From: Bryobacterales bacterium
GTDB lineage: Bacteria; Acidobacteriota; Terriglobia; Bryobacterales; Bryobacteraceae
Direction of reading: 5' to 3'
DNA: 16,836 nt
NCBI GenBank assembly: GCA_016789785.1
Contig: JAEUQE010000204.1
Coordinates: forward strand, 1 to 16,836
The notes below the pieces were generated by a model. That model was not told the DNA's origin and did no database searches. It was given only the letters and a program-made list of their open reading frames with translations. Numbering within the stretch: the first letter of the stretch is position 1; each line of letters begins with the position of its first letter. Below, piece after piece: positions 5,285 through 13,600 of the stretch. The position numbers and the translations under genes are program-made.

Positions 5285-8083
5285 TTATTTTTTGGTGAAC
5301 ATGATGATCCCAACGATGATCAGGATCACGAAGAGAACTCCGAAGACGATTAAGGGCCACTTCGGTTGTGACTTTGCCGGAGCGGGAGGCTTCGGCGCGG
5401 GCGCTGGGGCCGGCGGCTTCTGCATCTCCGCGGGCCGCTGGATCATGCGTGTGTAGTCGCTCTGCGCTGGCTGGCCGCCTCCCGCGCCCGGTAGATTCCC
5501 CGGTACCGAGAAGGATTGTGTGGCCGAACCGAAGCCCATGGGGGTCTGCAATGGCGGCGGGGCGGGAGGAGGCGCCGACGCCGCCGGGCGATCCCCGGGG
5601 CCAAAGAGCTTCGAGTACTCATCCTGGACGGAAGGTGTGGACGGTCCCGCGTAAGGCCGTTCGGGAATCGCGCCGATTTGGCCCGCCTGGAACGGGCTTG
5701 CCTGGGGCGCGCCCAACGGGGTGCCCGTTGCGCCTCCGAACGGAGATGCGGGTTGCCCAAACGGTGACGGTTGCGCAGGCTGTCCAAAGGGTGTGGACGG
5801 CACGCCCTGCTGGCCGAACGGGACTGGCGCCGGCGGCAGGCTTGGTTGCCCGAACTGTGGGGCGCCGAAAGGAGATTGTTGTGGTGCCGCCACCGGCAGG
5901 GCCTGCTTCGGACCCGCCGCCTGGAACCCGCCGGGAAATCCTCCGCCCCCGGGTGCGCCGGAAACTGGCGGAAGCGGCTCGCCGATCGGCGCCTGAGGCG
6001 GGCTTTGGAACATGCGCGTATACTCACCCGGCTCCTGTTTCGCAGGTGGCGGCTGAGATCCAAGCGGCGCGCCAGAAGGACCGCTTGGTGCGCTTTTGAA
6101 CATGCTGGTGAATTCTCCGGCCGCCTGTTGTGCTCCGGCGGGCGGAGCGCTCGGCCGGGGAGGGCCCATCGAAGAAAACATTCGAGTGAACTCGCCCGCA
6201 GGCTCTGGTTGTGGTGCCGGCGTGGGTAGTGCTGGCTTCGCAACGGGTGGGGGCGCCGGCATCTGACCAGTCAGTCCGGGAGTTGGCGGCGCGGCGAACA
6301 TGCTGGTGAACTCGCCACCCGCGGCGGGCTTGGCTTGCGCTGGCGGTGCCGGAGGTGGAACCGAGGGAGTTGTCGGAGCCAAGGGAGTCGCCGGCGTCGC
6401 GGGCATCTGACCGGTAAGCCCGGGAGTTGCGAACATGCGCGTGAATTCACCACCTGCGGCGGGCTTGGCTTGCGCTGGCGGTGTCGGAGGTGGAGCCAAG
6501 GGAGCAGCCGGAGCCGAGGGAGTAGCCGGTGTCGCGGGCATCTGACCTGTAAGTCCGGGAGTCGCGAACATGCGCGTGAACTCACCACCTTCGGCAGGTT
6601 TCGCTGGTGTTGGCGCCGGAGGAGGCGGAGCGGCGGGCGCAACCGGAGCCGGTGCCGTGGGCATCTGACCTGTCAGGCCGGGAGTTGCGAACATGCGCGT
6701 GAACTCACCACCTTCGGCGGGTTTGGCTTGCGTTGGCGGTGTCGGAGGTGGAGCCAAGGGAGCAGCCGGGGCCGAGGGAGTAGCCGGTGTCGCGGGTGCC
6801 TGACCTGTAAGCCCGGGAGTCGCGAACATGCTTGTGAACTCGCCACCTGCGGCAGGTTTAGCTGGTGTTGGCGGTGCCGGAGGTGGAGCCAACGGAACAG
6901 CCGGAGAGGGAGTGGCCGGTGCCGTGGGCATCTGACCTGTCAGCCCAGGAGTTGCGAACATGCGCGTGAATTCGCCGCCTTCAGCAGGTTTCGCTGGTGT
7001 TGGCGCTGGAGGGGTTGGAGCCAATGGAGGAGCCGGAGCCGAGGGAGCAGCCGGTGCCGTGGGCATCTGACCTGTCAGCCCGGGAGTCGCGAACATGCGC
7101 GTGAATTCACCACCTTCGGCAGGCTTCGAGGGTATTGCCGCAGGGGGCTGCGCGGCCGGTGCCGACTGCGTCGAGAACATCCGTGTGACGTCGCCAGCGG
7201 GTGCCGGCCTCACTGTGGAAGGTACGGGCATCTGACCAGTGAGGGAAGGGGCTGCTGGAGCGGAGAAAAGCTGATCGAACTCGCTTGTCTTCGGCGGCGT
7301 CAGGCCGGCAAAAGGAACCTCCGCTGTCGCCTCCGAATCCTTGGACGCAACAGGTTCCCGCACCACTGGCGATTCCCCAGTTGTTGTCGGGCCAGAGACA
7401 GGCGCGGGGGCGAACGATGCTTTCTGGGCCACCGGATTCTGTCCCGTCTTCATCATGAAGTGCGTGAACTCGCCAGGGCGCGTGATCGGCTCTTCCGAAG
7501 GACGGATTTGCGGGCCTGGCGACGCAGCCTGGAATTGCCGGGTGAACTCGCCGGCCTCAGGTTGTGAAGCGGACGGCGTTCCGAACATCTTCTCGAAATC
7601 GTCACGGGCGGGAGCCGGCGGCGCGCTTGCGGATCGTGGCACCATGGCCGCGGGTGCCGGCGCGACCGGCGTACGCAGCGTCTCCGTTTCCGGTTGAGCG
7701 CCTGCCTGTGGAGGTGGAGCCAGCGGGATCTTCCAGCGTCCTACGCGCGACAGCGGATCGGAGGAGGGCTTGGCCGGCGCCGCCGCCGCCGCGGATTTCT
7801 GGGCCGCCACCCATTCCCGGAAGCTCCGAAAGCCCTCGAGTGGCAACGTCACCACGTACGGGGTTCCCATGTGCTCGCCAAACTCGATCAGTCGAGTCGA
7901 GTCTCCAGGACTCAGCCGCTTCACTTCCTCCATCAATTCAACGGGAGGTTCCGCCTTCCCGGCCTGGCCGAGAAAAAGGTGCACTTCCACTGCCCGCCCG
8001 CTCGCGTTGTCGCGGCCGCGGAACGTCTTCACGCCATCATCGTGGAGCGGTTCCAGCAGTTCGTACTTTTGATACAGACTCAT
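5285..8083 (-). CDS. Repeat-rich, tail-anchored protein with degenerate kinase N-lobe
   Basis: A 932-residue protein; the start at 8083 is set by GGAGGAGGAAG eight bases upstream. Residues 5-92 align with the N-lobes of the two kinases in this window (KYELLEPL, RDNASGRAVEV, LIEFGEHMGTPYVV, hinge and start of helix D), but the glycine loop GGGMS is replaced by HDDGV and the VAVK lysine by His (VEVH), and no HRD, DFG or other C-lobe motif follows. Residues 161-881 are Pro/Ala-rich and carry 17 variants of a [ED]-[FYV]-T-x-M-F motif (for example GEFTRMF at 325-331; last SDYTRMI at 875-881). Seven of them lie in a tandem block with the suffix ATPGLTGQMP. Residues 737-800 are FG-rich. A single membrane segment (910-929) closes the protein with FTKK, implying a tail-anchored protein with a cytosolic body. 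It is divergent from the T6SS operon. Function unknown; a scaffold or kinase substrate is my inference. Confidence 0.85.
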   Translation of the reverse strand: MSLYQKYELLEPLHDDGVKTFRGRDNASGRAVEVHLFLGQAGKAEPPVELMEEVKRLSPGDSTRLIEFGEHMGTPYVVTLPLEGFRSFREWVAAQKSAAAAAPAKPSSDPLSRVGRWKIPLAPPPQAGAQPETETLRTPVAPAPAAMVPRSASAPPAPARDDFEKMFGTPSASQPEAGEFTRQFQAASPGPQIRPSEEPITRPGEFTHFMMKTGQNPVAQKASFAPAPVSGPTTTGESPVVREPVASKDSEATAEVPFAGLTPPKTSEFDQLFSAPAAPSLTGQMPVPSTVRPAPAGDVTRMFSTQSAPAAQPPAAIPSKPAEGGEFTRMFATPGLTGQMPTAPAAPSAPAPPLAPTPPAPTPAKPAEGGEFTRMFATPGLTGQMPTAPATPSPAVPLAPPPAPPTPAKPAAGGEFTSMFATPGLTGQAPATPATPSAPAAPLAPPPTPPTQAKPAEGGEFTRMFATPGLTGQMPTAPAPVAPAAPPPPAPTPAKPAEGGEFTRMFATPGLTGQMPATPATPSAPAAPLAPPPTPPAQAKPAAGGEFTRMFATPGLTGQMPATPATPLAPTTPSVPPPAPPAQAKPAAGGEFTSMFAAPPTPGLTGQMPAPPPVAKPALPTPAPQPEPAGEFTRMFSSMGPPRPSAPPAGAQQAAGEFTSMFKSAPSGPSGAPLGSQPPPAKQEPGEYTRMFQSPPQAPIGEPLPPVSGAPGGGGFPGGFQAAGPKQALPVAAPQQSPFGAPQFGQPSLPPAPVPFGQQGVPSTPFGQPAQPSPFGQPASPFGGATGTPLGAPQASPFQAGQIGAIPERPYAGPSTPSVQDEYSKLFGPGDRPAASAPPPAPPPLQTPMGFGSATQSFSVPGNLPGAGGGQPAQSDYTRMIQRPAEMQKPPAPAPAPKPPAPAKSQPKWPLIVFGVLFVILIIVGIIMFTKK
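5685..5875 (-). repeat. FG-rich low-complexity segment within the repeat protein
   Basis: Residues 737-800 of the 932-residue protein contain six FG dipeptides (four as PFGQ/QFGQ, others PFGA and PFGG) in a Gln/Pro/Ser background with almost no charged residues. This differs clearly in composition from the EFTRMF block before it. The call is direct from the translation; its meaning is open. Confidence 0.7.
6257..7111 (-). repeat. Tandem coding repeat, seven units of 123-135 bp
   Basis: Seven in-frame units each encode GEFT[RS]MF, then a GLTGQ[MA]P tail and a Pro/Ala/Thr linker ending in 'AKPAxG'. On the plus strand the 'gaacatg' that marks each unit starts at 6296, 6431, 6566, 6689, 6824, 6956 and 7091, giving steps of 135, 135, 123, 135, 132 and 135 bp. 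All steps are multiples of three, so expansions and losses keep the frame. Units are similar at the DNA level, as expected of recent slippage or unequal recombination. Confidence 0.88.
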
Positions 8084-8513
8084 TGCGCGCGCTTCCTCCT
8101 CCGGAACTCCTGGCAAGCCTCCCTCTCCTGGAGCGCCCACAGAACTCCTCTTCTCAGCGCGGTTGCACCGCTGCCCGAAACCCGGGGGGATGGCGGCTAC
8201 GCCACACATGCCATCCACCGCTCCGCGCTCAGGCTCCGGCCCGTCGCACTCAGTATAGCCGTCCGGATGCCGGATTGTACCCTTCGAATCTCACGGGGCG
8301 AAACACCCCTTCTGGTATATGCGAATTCCGTCGCCGAATTCCATCACGGGCACGCAGAAAAAGATAGGCGGCGGCGCCGAAAATCGGGCTGGCCCCCTCC
8401 GGGTGCGCCGATAGCGGCGATTCCTCTTATCTTGCGCTGTTTTCGGGGTTTCCAGATCCATTGGCTATGGTAGAGTATACTTGCGGAAAGCCGCAAATTC
8501 GCGCAGCGCATCT
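8084..8513. promoter_or_regulatory. Divergent intergenic control region
   Basis: The 430 bp between the repeat protein (-) and tssK (+) hold no credible gene and must contain promoters for both directions. Direct observations: a plus-strand -10-like TATACT at 8476-8481, a minus-strand TATACT at 8252-8257, a direct repeat CGAATTCC at 8322-8329 and 8335-8342, and a GGGG/CCCC inverted repeat at 8295-8309. Neither TATACT has a good -35 at 16-18 bp, so strong sigma-70 promoters are not shown; activator-dependent promoters would fit. No sigma-54 GG-N10-GC element was found where I looked. Confidence 0.4.
8481..8496 (+). promoter_or_regulatory. Perfect hairpin or operator just upstream of tssK
   Basis: TTGCGGAAAGCCGCAA forms a 6-bp perfect stem with an AAAG tetraloop. 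It begins at the last base of the -10-like TATACT and ends 17 bases before the tssK ATG. It could be an operator overlapping the start of transcription or a 5'-leader hairpin. No clear Shine-Dalgarno sequence lies between it and the ATG. Confidence 0.35.
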
Positions 8514-9872
8514 ATGAAGAACCTTTCAAGGGTCGTGTGGTCGGAGGGAATGTATCTGGGCCCGCACCATTTCCAGGTGCAGAGCCGCTACTTCGAAGAC
8601 TCGATCCGTTTCGTGACGGCGAACCTCTGGTTCGAATCCTACGGGCTGGTCGGAATTCAGTTCGACACCGATGCGCTTCGCAATGGGACCGTCTCGCTCG
8701 TCCACGCGCGTGGAATCCTCCCCGATGGACTTGTGTTTCACATGCCCGACTCGGATCCCTTGCCCCCACCGCGTGCGATCGCCGAGATCTTTCCGCCAAC
8801 GCGCGACAAGTTGCGGGTGATGCTTGCCGTGCCCGCGCGCAAGCAGGACGGCGTCAACTGCGTGCCGATTGAGGAATCCTCCGCCGCTCCAGGAACACGC
8901 TTCTGGGCTGAGAACAAGGTGCTCTACGACGAGACTACCGGACGCGACGAGAAGCCTGTGAAGCTTGGCCGCAAGAATCTCCGTCTGGTGCTTGAAACCG
9001 AGGTTGGCGAGGACGAGATCTGCGTCCCCATCGCAAGAGTGATGCGGGATGGCGCGGGCGGCTTCATCTACGACCCCGAGTACGTTGCGCCTTGCGTCGA
9101 CCTCGCCGCCAGCGACCGGTTGATGCTGATCACCAAGCGTCTGGTCGAAATCCTGGAAGAGAAGAGCTCCGCGCTGTCCGCCGGCAAAAAGGCCACGGGT
9201 AAGAGCTGGGCCGAGTTTTCCACCTCCGATATCGCGCGCTTCTGGATGTTGCATGCGGTGCACGCCGCCCTGCCGCCGTTGCGTCATCTTCTGCTGACGC
9301 GGCGCGGCCATCCCGAAGAGCTCTACCGTGAGATGGCACGCCTCGCCGGCGCGCTTTGCACCTTCGCGATTGACTCGCATCCGCGAACGGTGCCGCTCTA
9401 CGATCATCAGAATCTGGATGCGTGTTTCAACGCGCTGGACAATCACATCCGGCGTCATCTCGAGACCATCGTCCCGACAAATTGCATCTCTATCCCGCTT
9501 GAGAAGGCTGGGGACTATTTCTGGCTGGGAGAGATCAAAGACCAGCGTGTGCTGGACCATGCGCGATGGGTGTTCTCCATCTATTCACAGGTCGGCGAGG
9601 CGGAAGTCATCGTCCGCTCTCCGGCGCTGGTCAAAGTCTGTTCGCAGAAATACATCCAGGAGCTGGTGAAACGGGCCCTGCCTGGGCTCGCGTTGACGCA
9701 TCTGAAGATCCCGCCGTCGGCGATCTCAGCGAGAGCCGACACTCAGTACTTCGGGATCAGCCGCGCGGGTCCATGCTGGGACAGCATTGTGACCAGCAGG
9801 CAGGTCGGCGTATACGTGCCGGGTGATCTGCCGTCCCCGCGTATCGAGCTGTTGGTTGTATTGGAATCGTAG
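8514..9872 (+). CDS. tssK: Type VI secretion baseplate protein TssK
   Basis: A 452-residue protein that, in characterised systems, forms trimers linking the T6SS baseplate to the TssL/TssM membrane complex in the cytoplasm. The start at 8514 puts the family hallmark 'VVWSEGMYLGPHHFQ' at residues 5-19, as in other TssK proteins ('VxWxEGMFLxPQHFQ'). A TTG at 8481 would add 11 residues but lies inside the hairpin. The length matches the roughly 445-residue family norm. The C-terminal part contains 'YFGISRAGPCWDSIVTSRQVGVYVPGDLP', the conserved end of the head domain that contacts the membrane complex. It is the first gene of a plus-strand run, 11 bp before tssL. No Shine-Dalgarno sequence is obvious, which is unusual next to its neighbours. 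Confidence 0.93.
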   Translation: MKNLSRVVWSEGMYLGPHHFQVQSRYFEDSIRFVTANLWFESYGLVGIQFDTDALRNGTVSLVHARGILPDGLVFHMPDSDPLPPPRAIAEIFPPTRDKLRVMLAVPARKQDGVNCVPIEESSAAPGTRFWAENKVLYDETTGRDEKPVKLGRKNLRLVLETEVGEDEICVPIARVMRDGAGGFIYDPEYVAPCVDLAASDRLMLITKRLVEILEEKSSALSAGKKATGKSWAEFSTSDIARFWMLHAVHAALPPLRHLLLTRRGHPEELYREMARLAGALCTFAIDSHPRTVPLYDHQNLDACFNALDNHIRRHLETIVPTNCISIPLEKAGDYFWLGEIKDQRVLDHARWVFSIYSQVGEAEVIVRSPALVKVCSQKYIQELVKRALPGLALTHLKIPPSAISARADTQYFGISRAGPCWDSIVTSRQVGVYVPGDLPSPRIELLVVLES

Positions 9873-9883
9873 AAGAGGTTGCC

Positions 9884-10606
9884 ATGTCGTCCACGAGCGC
9901 GCCTGCCGGCGCCAGCCCTTCCCGGCGTCCCGAGAATCTGGCGCTTGTTTTCCAGGAAATCATCACGGTGATTGAGCGGATGCGGTCCAGCCGCCAGCCG
10001 GTCACGGATGCCGCCACATTTCGTCAACAGGTGCGCGATGCCCTGAAGGCCGCTGACCAGGAGGCTCGCCGCCGGGGCTATACGGCCGAGGACATCCAAC
10101 TGGCGATCTTCGCTGTCGTGGCGTTCCTTGATGAGACCGTTCTCAACCTGCGCCTGCCGGTGTTTGCCGATTGGACCCGGCAGCCGCTCCAAGAGGAACT
10201 CTTCGGCCATCACATCGCTGGCGAAATCTTCTTTCAGAACCTGCAAACGCTTCTCGGCCGCAATGATTCCCAGGAACTCGCCGACCTGCTCGAGATGTAT
10301 CAGCTTTGCCTGCTGCTTGGATTCGCGGGCCGCTATGCGATCGGCGGGCGTGGCGAGCTGCGCGCCATCATCGAGGCCACCGCGATGAAGATCAAACGCA
10401 TCCGCCAGTCAAACGCCGAGATCTCCCCGCGCTGGCGCCTCCCGCTCGAAAACATCAGCTTCGCAACCGTCGACGTGTGGGTGAAGCGGCTCATTTACGG
10501 CGCCGCCGGATGTGTGGGACTGGCGCTTGTATTGTTTCTGATTTATAAGATCTCGCTCTCTGGCGGAATCTCCACCCTGACCGAGCTGACGAGCGCCGCG
10601 CGCTAG
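9884..10606 (+). CDS. tssL: Type VI secretion inner-membrane protein TssL (DotU/IcmH family)
   Basis: A 240-residue, short-form DotU protein: a cytosolic helical domain anchored by one C-terminal membrane segment (about 203-225) with a 15-residue periplasmic tail and no peptidoglycan-binding OmpA-like extension. Family motifs are clear: 'FAVVAFLDETVLN' (76-88) and 'WTRQPLQEELFGHHIAGEIFF' spanning 97-117, then 'LEMYQLCLLLGFAGRY'. TssL works with TssM in the inner-membrane complex and receives the baseplate through TssK. In Agrobacterium, TssL is a target of the kinase PpkA; here the N-terminal tail (residues 1-16) is Ser/Thr/Pro-rich and could serve in the same way, which is speculation. An AGAAGAGG site lies just upstream of the ATG; the stop overlaps the ribosome-binding site of tssM. 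Confidence 0.94.
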   Translation: MSSTSAPAGASPSRRPENLALVFQEIITVIERMRSSRQPVTDAATFRQQVRDALKAADQEARRRGYTAEDIQLAIFAVVAFLDETVLNLRLPVFADWTRQPLQEELFGHHIAGEIFFQNLQTLLGRNDSQELADLLEMYQLCLLLGFAGRYAIGGRGELRAIIEATAMKIKRIRQSNAEISPRWRLPLENISFATVDVWVKRLIYGAAGCVGLALVLFLIYKISLSGGISTLTELTSAAR

Positions 10607-10615
10607 GAGAACACC

Positions 10616-13600
10616 ATGCAATTCTACTGGAAAACCGTCATTGGCTACGTCTTCATGATGGTGTGCGCGGGCGTCGCAACCGAGGTCTACAAGGTCGGCG
10701 GCGAGAACTCCCGTACCATCCTGTATTGGCTTGGATTGCTCGGCCTCACCTCTACGGCGTTTCTGTACTTCTTCCAGTCGAAGTTCGATCAGTGGCGCGC
10801 GCGCCGGCAACTCGCCAAGCAGGGTGCCGCGGGTGGCGAAGCGGCGAGCGGCGGCGGTGCGGCCGCGGGTGGCGACGGCGGTGGCGACGTCGATCCGCTG
10901 GTGAAAGAAGCTGAGACGAAGCTGCAAGCCTCGCGCCTCGGACCCAAGGCCACCATCAGCGGGCTTCCCGTGATCTTCCTGACAGGCGACCAGAACAGCA
11001 CGAAGACCACCGTGCTCGTGCACTCGGGCATGGAGCCCGAGCTGCTCGCGGGTCAGATCTATCAGCAGGACAACATGATTGTCCCGACCCGGTCGGCCAA
11101 TCTCTGGTTTGCCAAGAAAGCCGTTTTCGTCGAAACCGGCGGTCCGCTCTGGGGCGACAACGGCGGGTGGACGCGGCTGCTGAAAAAACTGTCGCCGCCG
11201 AAACTGAAGTCGATTTTCAAAAACGAAGCGACTGCGCCCCGTGCCGCAGTGCTCTGCGTCGACATCGAGCGCTTCCTGCAACCGGGCGCCTCCGATGCCA
11301 TGGCCACCGCGGCTCGCGGCGTACAATCGCGCTTCCAGGAAATCTCCACCACCTTCGGCATCAACTTCCCCGTCTACATTCTGTTCACCCGCGCGGATCG
11401 CGTGCCCTTCTTCCTCGACTTCGTGCGCAATCTCTCCACCGAAGAAGCGACGCAGGTGTTCGGCGTTACGCTTCCCATGCGCGCATCGAAGGGCGGCGTG
11501 TATGCGGAGGAAGAGACGCAGCGTTTGAACCAGATGTTCAACGAGCTGTTCTATTCGCTGTGTGACAAGCGCATCGAGTTTCTGCCTCGCGAGAACGACG
11601 CGGAAAAGCTGCCCGGCTGTTATGAGTTTCCGCGCGAATTCCGAAAGCTGCGCGCGGGCCTGGTTCAGTTCCTGGTCGATGTCGGCCGCCCGAGCCAGCT
11701 TTCCACCAGCCCGTTCCTGCGCGGATTCTACTTCACCGGCGTGCGTCCCGTAATTGTCAACGACGTTGCGCCGAATCCGGTTTTCCAGCGGCAGCAGTCG
11801 GCTTTCGACCCCACTGGCGGCGGCGCGACCCGCATGTTCAAGTTGAGCGAGATGAACCAGCCGCCCATGGCCGCCGCACAGCAGAGCGGCGGGCGCAAAG
11901 TGCCGCAGTGGGTTTTCCTGAGCCACCTCTTCAACGACATACTTCTCGAAGACAAGGCCGCGCTGGGCGCAAGCGAAGCAAGCACCAAAACCAGCGGCAT
12001 GCAGCGCGTGCTGTTGACGCTCGCGTCGATCTTCGCGGTCTTCTGGTCGATCGGAATGACCATCTCGTACTTCAACAACAACGCGCTGGAGAAGCGAGTG
12101 ATCGAGGCGGCGCGGCAGTTGAATGGCGTACGGCTTGCCGGAAGTGCGTTGCCTGCCGAGAGCGACATCAAGCGGCTGGCGGATCTGCGTGTCGAGCTGC
12201 AGCAACTGAGTAAGTGGAAGAAGGATGGCCGGCCGCTGTCTTACGGCTTCGGTTTATATGTGGGCGACTCGATCTATCCGCTGGCGCGCAAGGCTTACTA
12301 CAACGGCTTCGAGCGCCTGTTGTTCCAGGACACGCAACAAAGGCGCATGCTGACGTCGATGCAAGGCCTGCAGCCAGGTCCTCAACAGGCGCAGGAGCGC
12401 TGCGGCTATGTCTATGACACTCTGCGTGCCTATCTGATCACAACTTCGCAGTGGAAGCGAGTGGCGCCGCAGACCGAACAGGACCGCTTGCGCGCGCTGC
12501 TGCATGCGCGTTGGGGAGAAGGCCGGGACCAGGAAGTCGGCGACTCACGATCGAAGGCGGCTCTGGACGAATTCGCGTTCTACTCAAGCGATCTGATCAA
12601 CGGCAATCCGTATTCGGAAAAGGAAGAAGATCGCGGCGTGCATCAGGCTCGCTTGTACATCTCACAGTGCTCCGGACTGGAGGCGATCTACAATCGCCTG
12701 ATCGGCGAGGCGAGTGCGGCCAATGAGCCCGTCAACTACAACGTCAAGTACCCATGGACCGGCGCCGTGGTCCGCAACAATGTGGAGATTCGAGGCGCGT
12801 TCAGCAAGACCGGATGGGACTGGATGCGCAAGCGTCTTTCGAAGGCGGATGACCTGGCGGGTGAAGAGTGGGTGCTCGGGCCAATTGACAAATACCCGCG
12901 TTCCGCCGTCAACCCCGCAACGCTTGTGTCTGACATCTGGACACGATATTCCACCGACTTCATCCAGCGCTGGCGCGACTACTTCAACAAGAACACGGCA
13001 GTGCTGGGATATGGCAGTCCGAGCGATGCGGCGACGAAGCTCAAGATTCACTCCGATACGCGCGCGCCGATCCTCTATCTGATCGGTCTGGCGAGCCAGA
13101 ATACCGCCGTCGAGCCGGCCAGCGACCGCTTTGCCGCGAAAGTGCGCGAGGCGTTTTATTGGTCGCACACCGTGGTGCCTCCAGGCCCGGATTTCCTCCT
13201 GCCGAACAACCGGCCCTACGTGAATGGATTGCAGGGCTTGCAGATCGCGGTGGAGGCGGCCGCGGCCAAACAGGATGATCTGATGCTGATCCAGGGCACG
13301 GAGATGAAAAAGCAGGAAGCTCTGGCGATGCTCGGCCAAGTGGCGACGTTCAGCCGCGCGGATCTCGAAGGCAAGCTCGATACGTCGATTCGGGACATCA
13401 TGGAGCGCCCGATTCGCGCCTTGAAGATCGAGCCGCCGAGCCCGCTGCGTAGTGCCAACACCGCCGCGCGTGAGATGTGCAATCAGTTCAACGTGATCAC
13501 GAACAAGTTCCCGTTCAATCCGAAGGAGCAGCCCGAGGTGAGCGTCGCCGAATTGAACGACTTGTTGCAGCCACCCAGCGGCAAGTTCTGGACGTTCTAC

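Noticed and set aside
6257..7111. A CRISPR-like array
   Set aside because: Repeat steps are 123-135 bp, in frame and inside a long coding region; the units differ gradually and there are no unique spacers of constant size.
6335..7567. A 410-codon Arg/Cys/Gly-rich open frame on the plus strand
   Set aside because: It is the complement of the tandem repeat block; its apparent repeats merely mirror the GEFTRMF units on the other strand.
8460..8490. A sigma-54 promoter before tssK
   Set aside because: GG and GC dinucleotides near 8469 and 8483 are 12 bases apart rather than the required 10.
10409..12205. A 598-codon open frame on the minus strand
   Set aside because: It lies opposite tssL and tssM, has no recognisable domain, and is His/Arg/Gly-rich as expected of a complement frame in GC-rich coding DNA.
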